A stretch of 35,615 bases of DNA, taken from positions 1 to 35,615 of the forward strand of contig JAEUVK010000119.1 of NCBI GenBank assembly GCA_016787135.1. The letters are read 5' to 3'. Source of the stretch: Chitinophagaceae bacterium. GTDB taxonomy: Bacteria; Bacteroidota; Bacteroidia; Chitinophagales; Chitinophagaceae. A program made the position numbers and the translations under genes. How positions within the stretch are numbered: the first letter of the stretch is position 1; each line of letters starts with the position of its first letter. Shown piece by piece: positions 34,881 to 35,615 of the stretch. The notes beneath the pieces are model-generated. The model worked only from the letters and a program-made list of their open reading frames with translations, was not told where the DNA came from and ran no database searches.

Positions 34881-34909
34881 TGCTTTGATCCCTACCCGTT
34901 CTTACTAAC

Positions 34910-34940
34910 CCCCTGTTCACCGGACCGAACAGGGGTTTTT
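34910..34940 (+). terminator. Rho-independent terminator
   Basis: A 9-bp perfect GC-rich stem (CCCCTGTTC 34910-34918 with GAACAGGGG 34927-34935), 8-base loop and five T residues, 30 bases after the stop of the first sorting-domain protein. Classic intrinsic terminator, so the next gene must have its own promoter. Confidence 0.88.
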
Positions 34941-35091
34941 CTTTTATGCGGGTACAGCCATTCAAAAACCCGGTCATAATGTTTTATATTTACATACCCT
35001 CTCTCCATTATTTCTATTTAAAACTTCTCCGTTCCTGTTCAGGTCCTCTCATTCCGGAAAACCCATTGTGGTTTACAAAACCCGTTGTGAC

Positions 35092-35615
35092 ATGAAAAAA
35101 AAGATGAACTTGCTGAAAATATTTTTCCATAGTTGTTTCCTGCTATTGCCGGCAGGCAGCCTCCTTGCACAAGCTGCATTGGCAAAACCACAGAATATAC
35201 TCAGGCCGGTAAGCCCCGGCACAACTACCATCAATTTATCAGGAAGCATTGGCGATATTTCTCCCGTACATGTCTGGTCGGTTTCTCCAGCTACAGGCGT
35301 TACGATCATTCATCCTGATGCATCAGATCCTGCAGCAACAGCCACGTTTACTTCTGCGGCTACAGGTGTATATACTTTTACATTGACACGGGGAGCATCA
35401 TCTGCTATTACAACAGTAACAGTAGGGAACCTTGTTGCCTGTTCAAACGGAGGATTGGATATTTCATTGTTCAACGTCGTTAACGGGACGATGGCATCGG
35501 GCAATGGACCCGCTTATATGTTCGATCCTTTTCCTGATGCAACAACTACTGCGGCCTTAGGCGTAACGGTCAATGGTTTTTATTATTACATGCCCAATGT
35601 CTTTAACAATGGTAG
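35092..35615 (+). CDS. Paralogue of the preceding secreted protein, 3' part outside window
   Basis: Partial; 174 codons are visible from ATG 35092. A signal peptide (FFHSCFLLLPAGSLLAQ) leads into PQNILRPVSPGTTTINL, VWSVSPATGVTII, GVYTFTLTRGASS, TVTVGN, SLFNVVNGTM and GFYYYMPNVFNNG, each with a near-identical counterpart in the protein at 33186-34880 in the same order. It is therefore a tandem duplicate, already diverged in sequence. A type IX sorting domain is expected beyond the window edge. Function unknown. Confidence 0.85.
   Translation, partial: MKKKMNLLKIFFHSCFLLLPAGSLLAQAALAKPQNILRPVSPGTTTINLSGSIGDISPVHVWSVSPATGVTIIHPDASDPAATATFTSAATGVYTFTLTRGASSAITTVTVGNLVACSNGGLDISLFNVVNGTMASGNGPAYMFDPFPDATTTAALGVTVNGFYYYMPNVFNNG

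Noticed and set aside
1..35615. CRISPR arrays, transposases, tRNA genes, integrases or phage genes
   Set aside because: No regularly spaced repeats, transposase motifs, cloverleaf-like sequences or phage proteins were recognised on either strand.

Overview
The window looks like chromosomal DNA of a Bacteroidota bacterium, most likely in or near the family Chitinophagaceae. The signs are a SusC/SusD pair, an ECF sigma factor with a FecR anti-sigma, many lipoprotein signals, a type IX secretion sorting domain, a TAnnTTTG -7 promoter element, and GH144 enzymes (a family founded on a Chitinophaga endo-beta-1,2-glucanase). The assignment rests on gene content and motifs only.

Left and centre (positions 1-28319, minus strand): one large polysaccharide utilisation locus (PUL) with very tight gene spacing, including two ATGA overlaps and one TAATG overlap. 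In transcription order it encodes: ECF sigma factor, FecR, SusC with an STN signalling domain, SusD, LamG lipoprotein, a 1104-residue FG-GAP/UnbV lipoprotein, two GH30 lipoproteins, a lipoprotein GH144, a secreted GH144, an alkaline-phosphatase-superfamily phosphodiesterase, another secreted GH144, a Gfo/Idh/MocA oxidoreductase, a PhyH-type dioxygenase, a DoxX membrane protein, a GMC flavoprotein, a GH43-like/F5-8C/FN3 protein, an SGNH hydrolase and a GH3 beta-glucosidase cut by the window edge. The simplest reading is uptake and breakdown of a beta-glucan rich in beta-1,2 linkages (GH144), with beta-1,6 or other beta linkages (GH30) and final hydrolysis by GH3. The phosphodiesterase and SGNH esterase could strip phospho- and acyl-substituents, as found on bacterial periplasmic glucans. 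The GMC/DoxX/PhyH/Gfo-Idh block suggests an oxidative sugar branch. SusC (STN), FecR and sigma form a trans-envelope signalling circuit that probably switches the locus on when substrate binds.

Right (28503-32966, plus strand, divergent): a phenylacetate degradation operon paaA-paaB-paaC-paaD-paaG-paaI-paaY. The multicomponent oxygenase subunits are followed by the ring-epoxide isomerase, a hotdog thioesterase and a hexapeptide-repeat thioesterase. The reductase paaE is not present.

Far right (33186-35615, plus strand): two tandem paralogous secreted proteins of unknown function. The first is complete and ends in a type IX sorting domain; the second runs off the window. A strong intrinsic terminator separates them.

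No gene-free stretch exceeds about 220 bases. No tRNA, rRNA, CRISPR array, insertion sequence or phage gene was seen.
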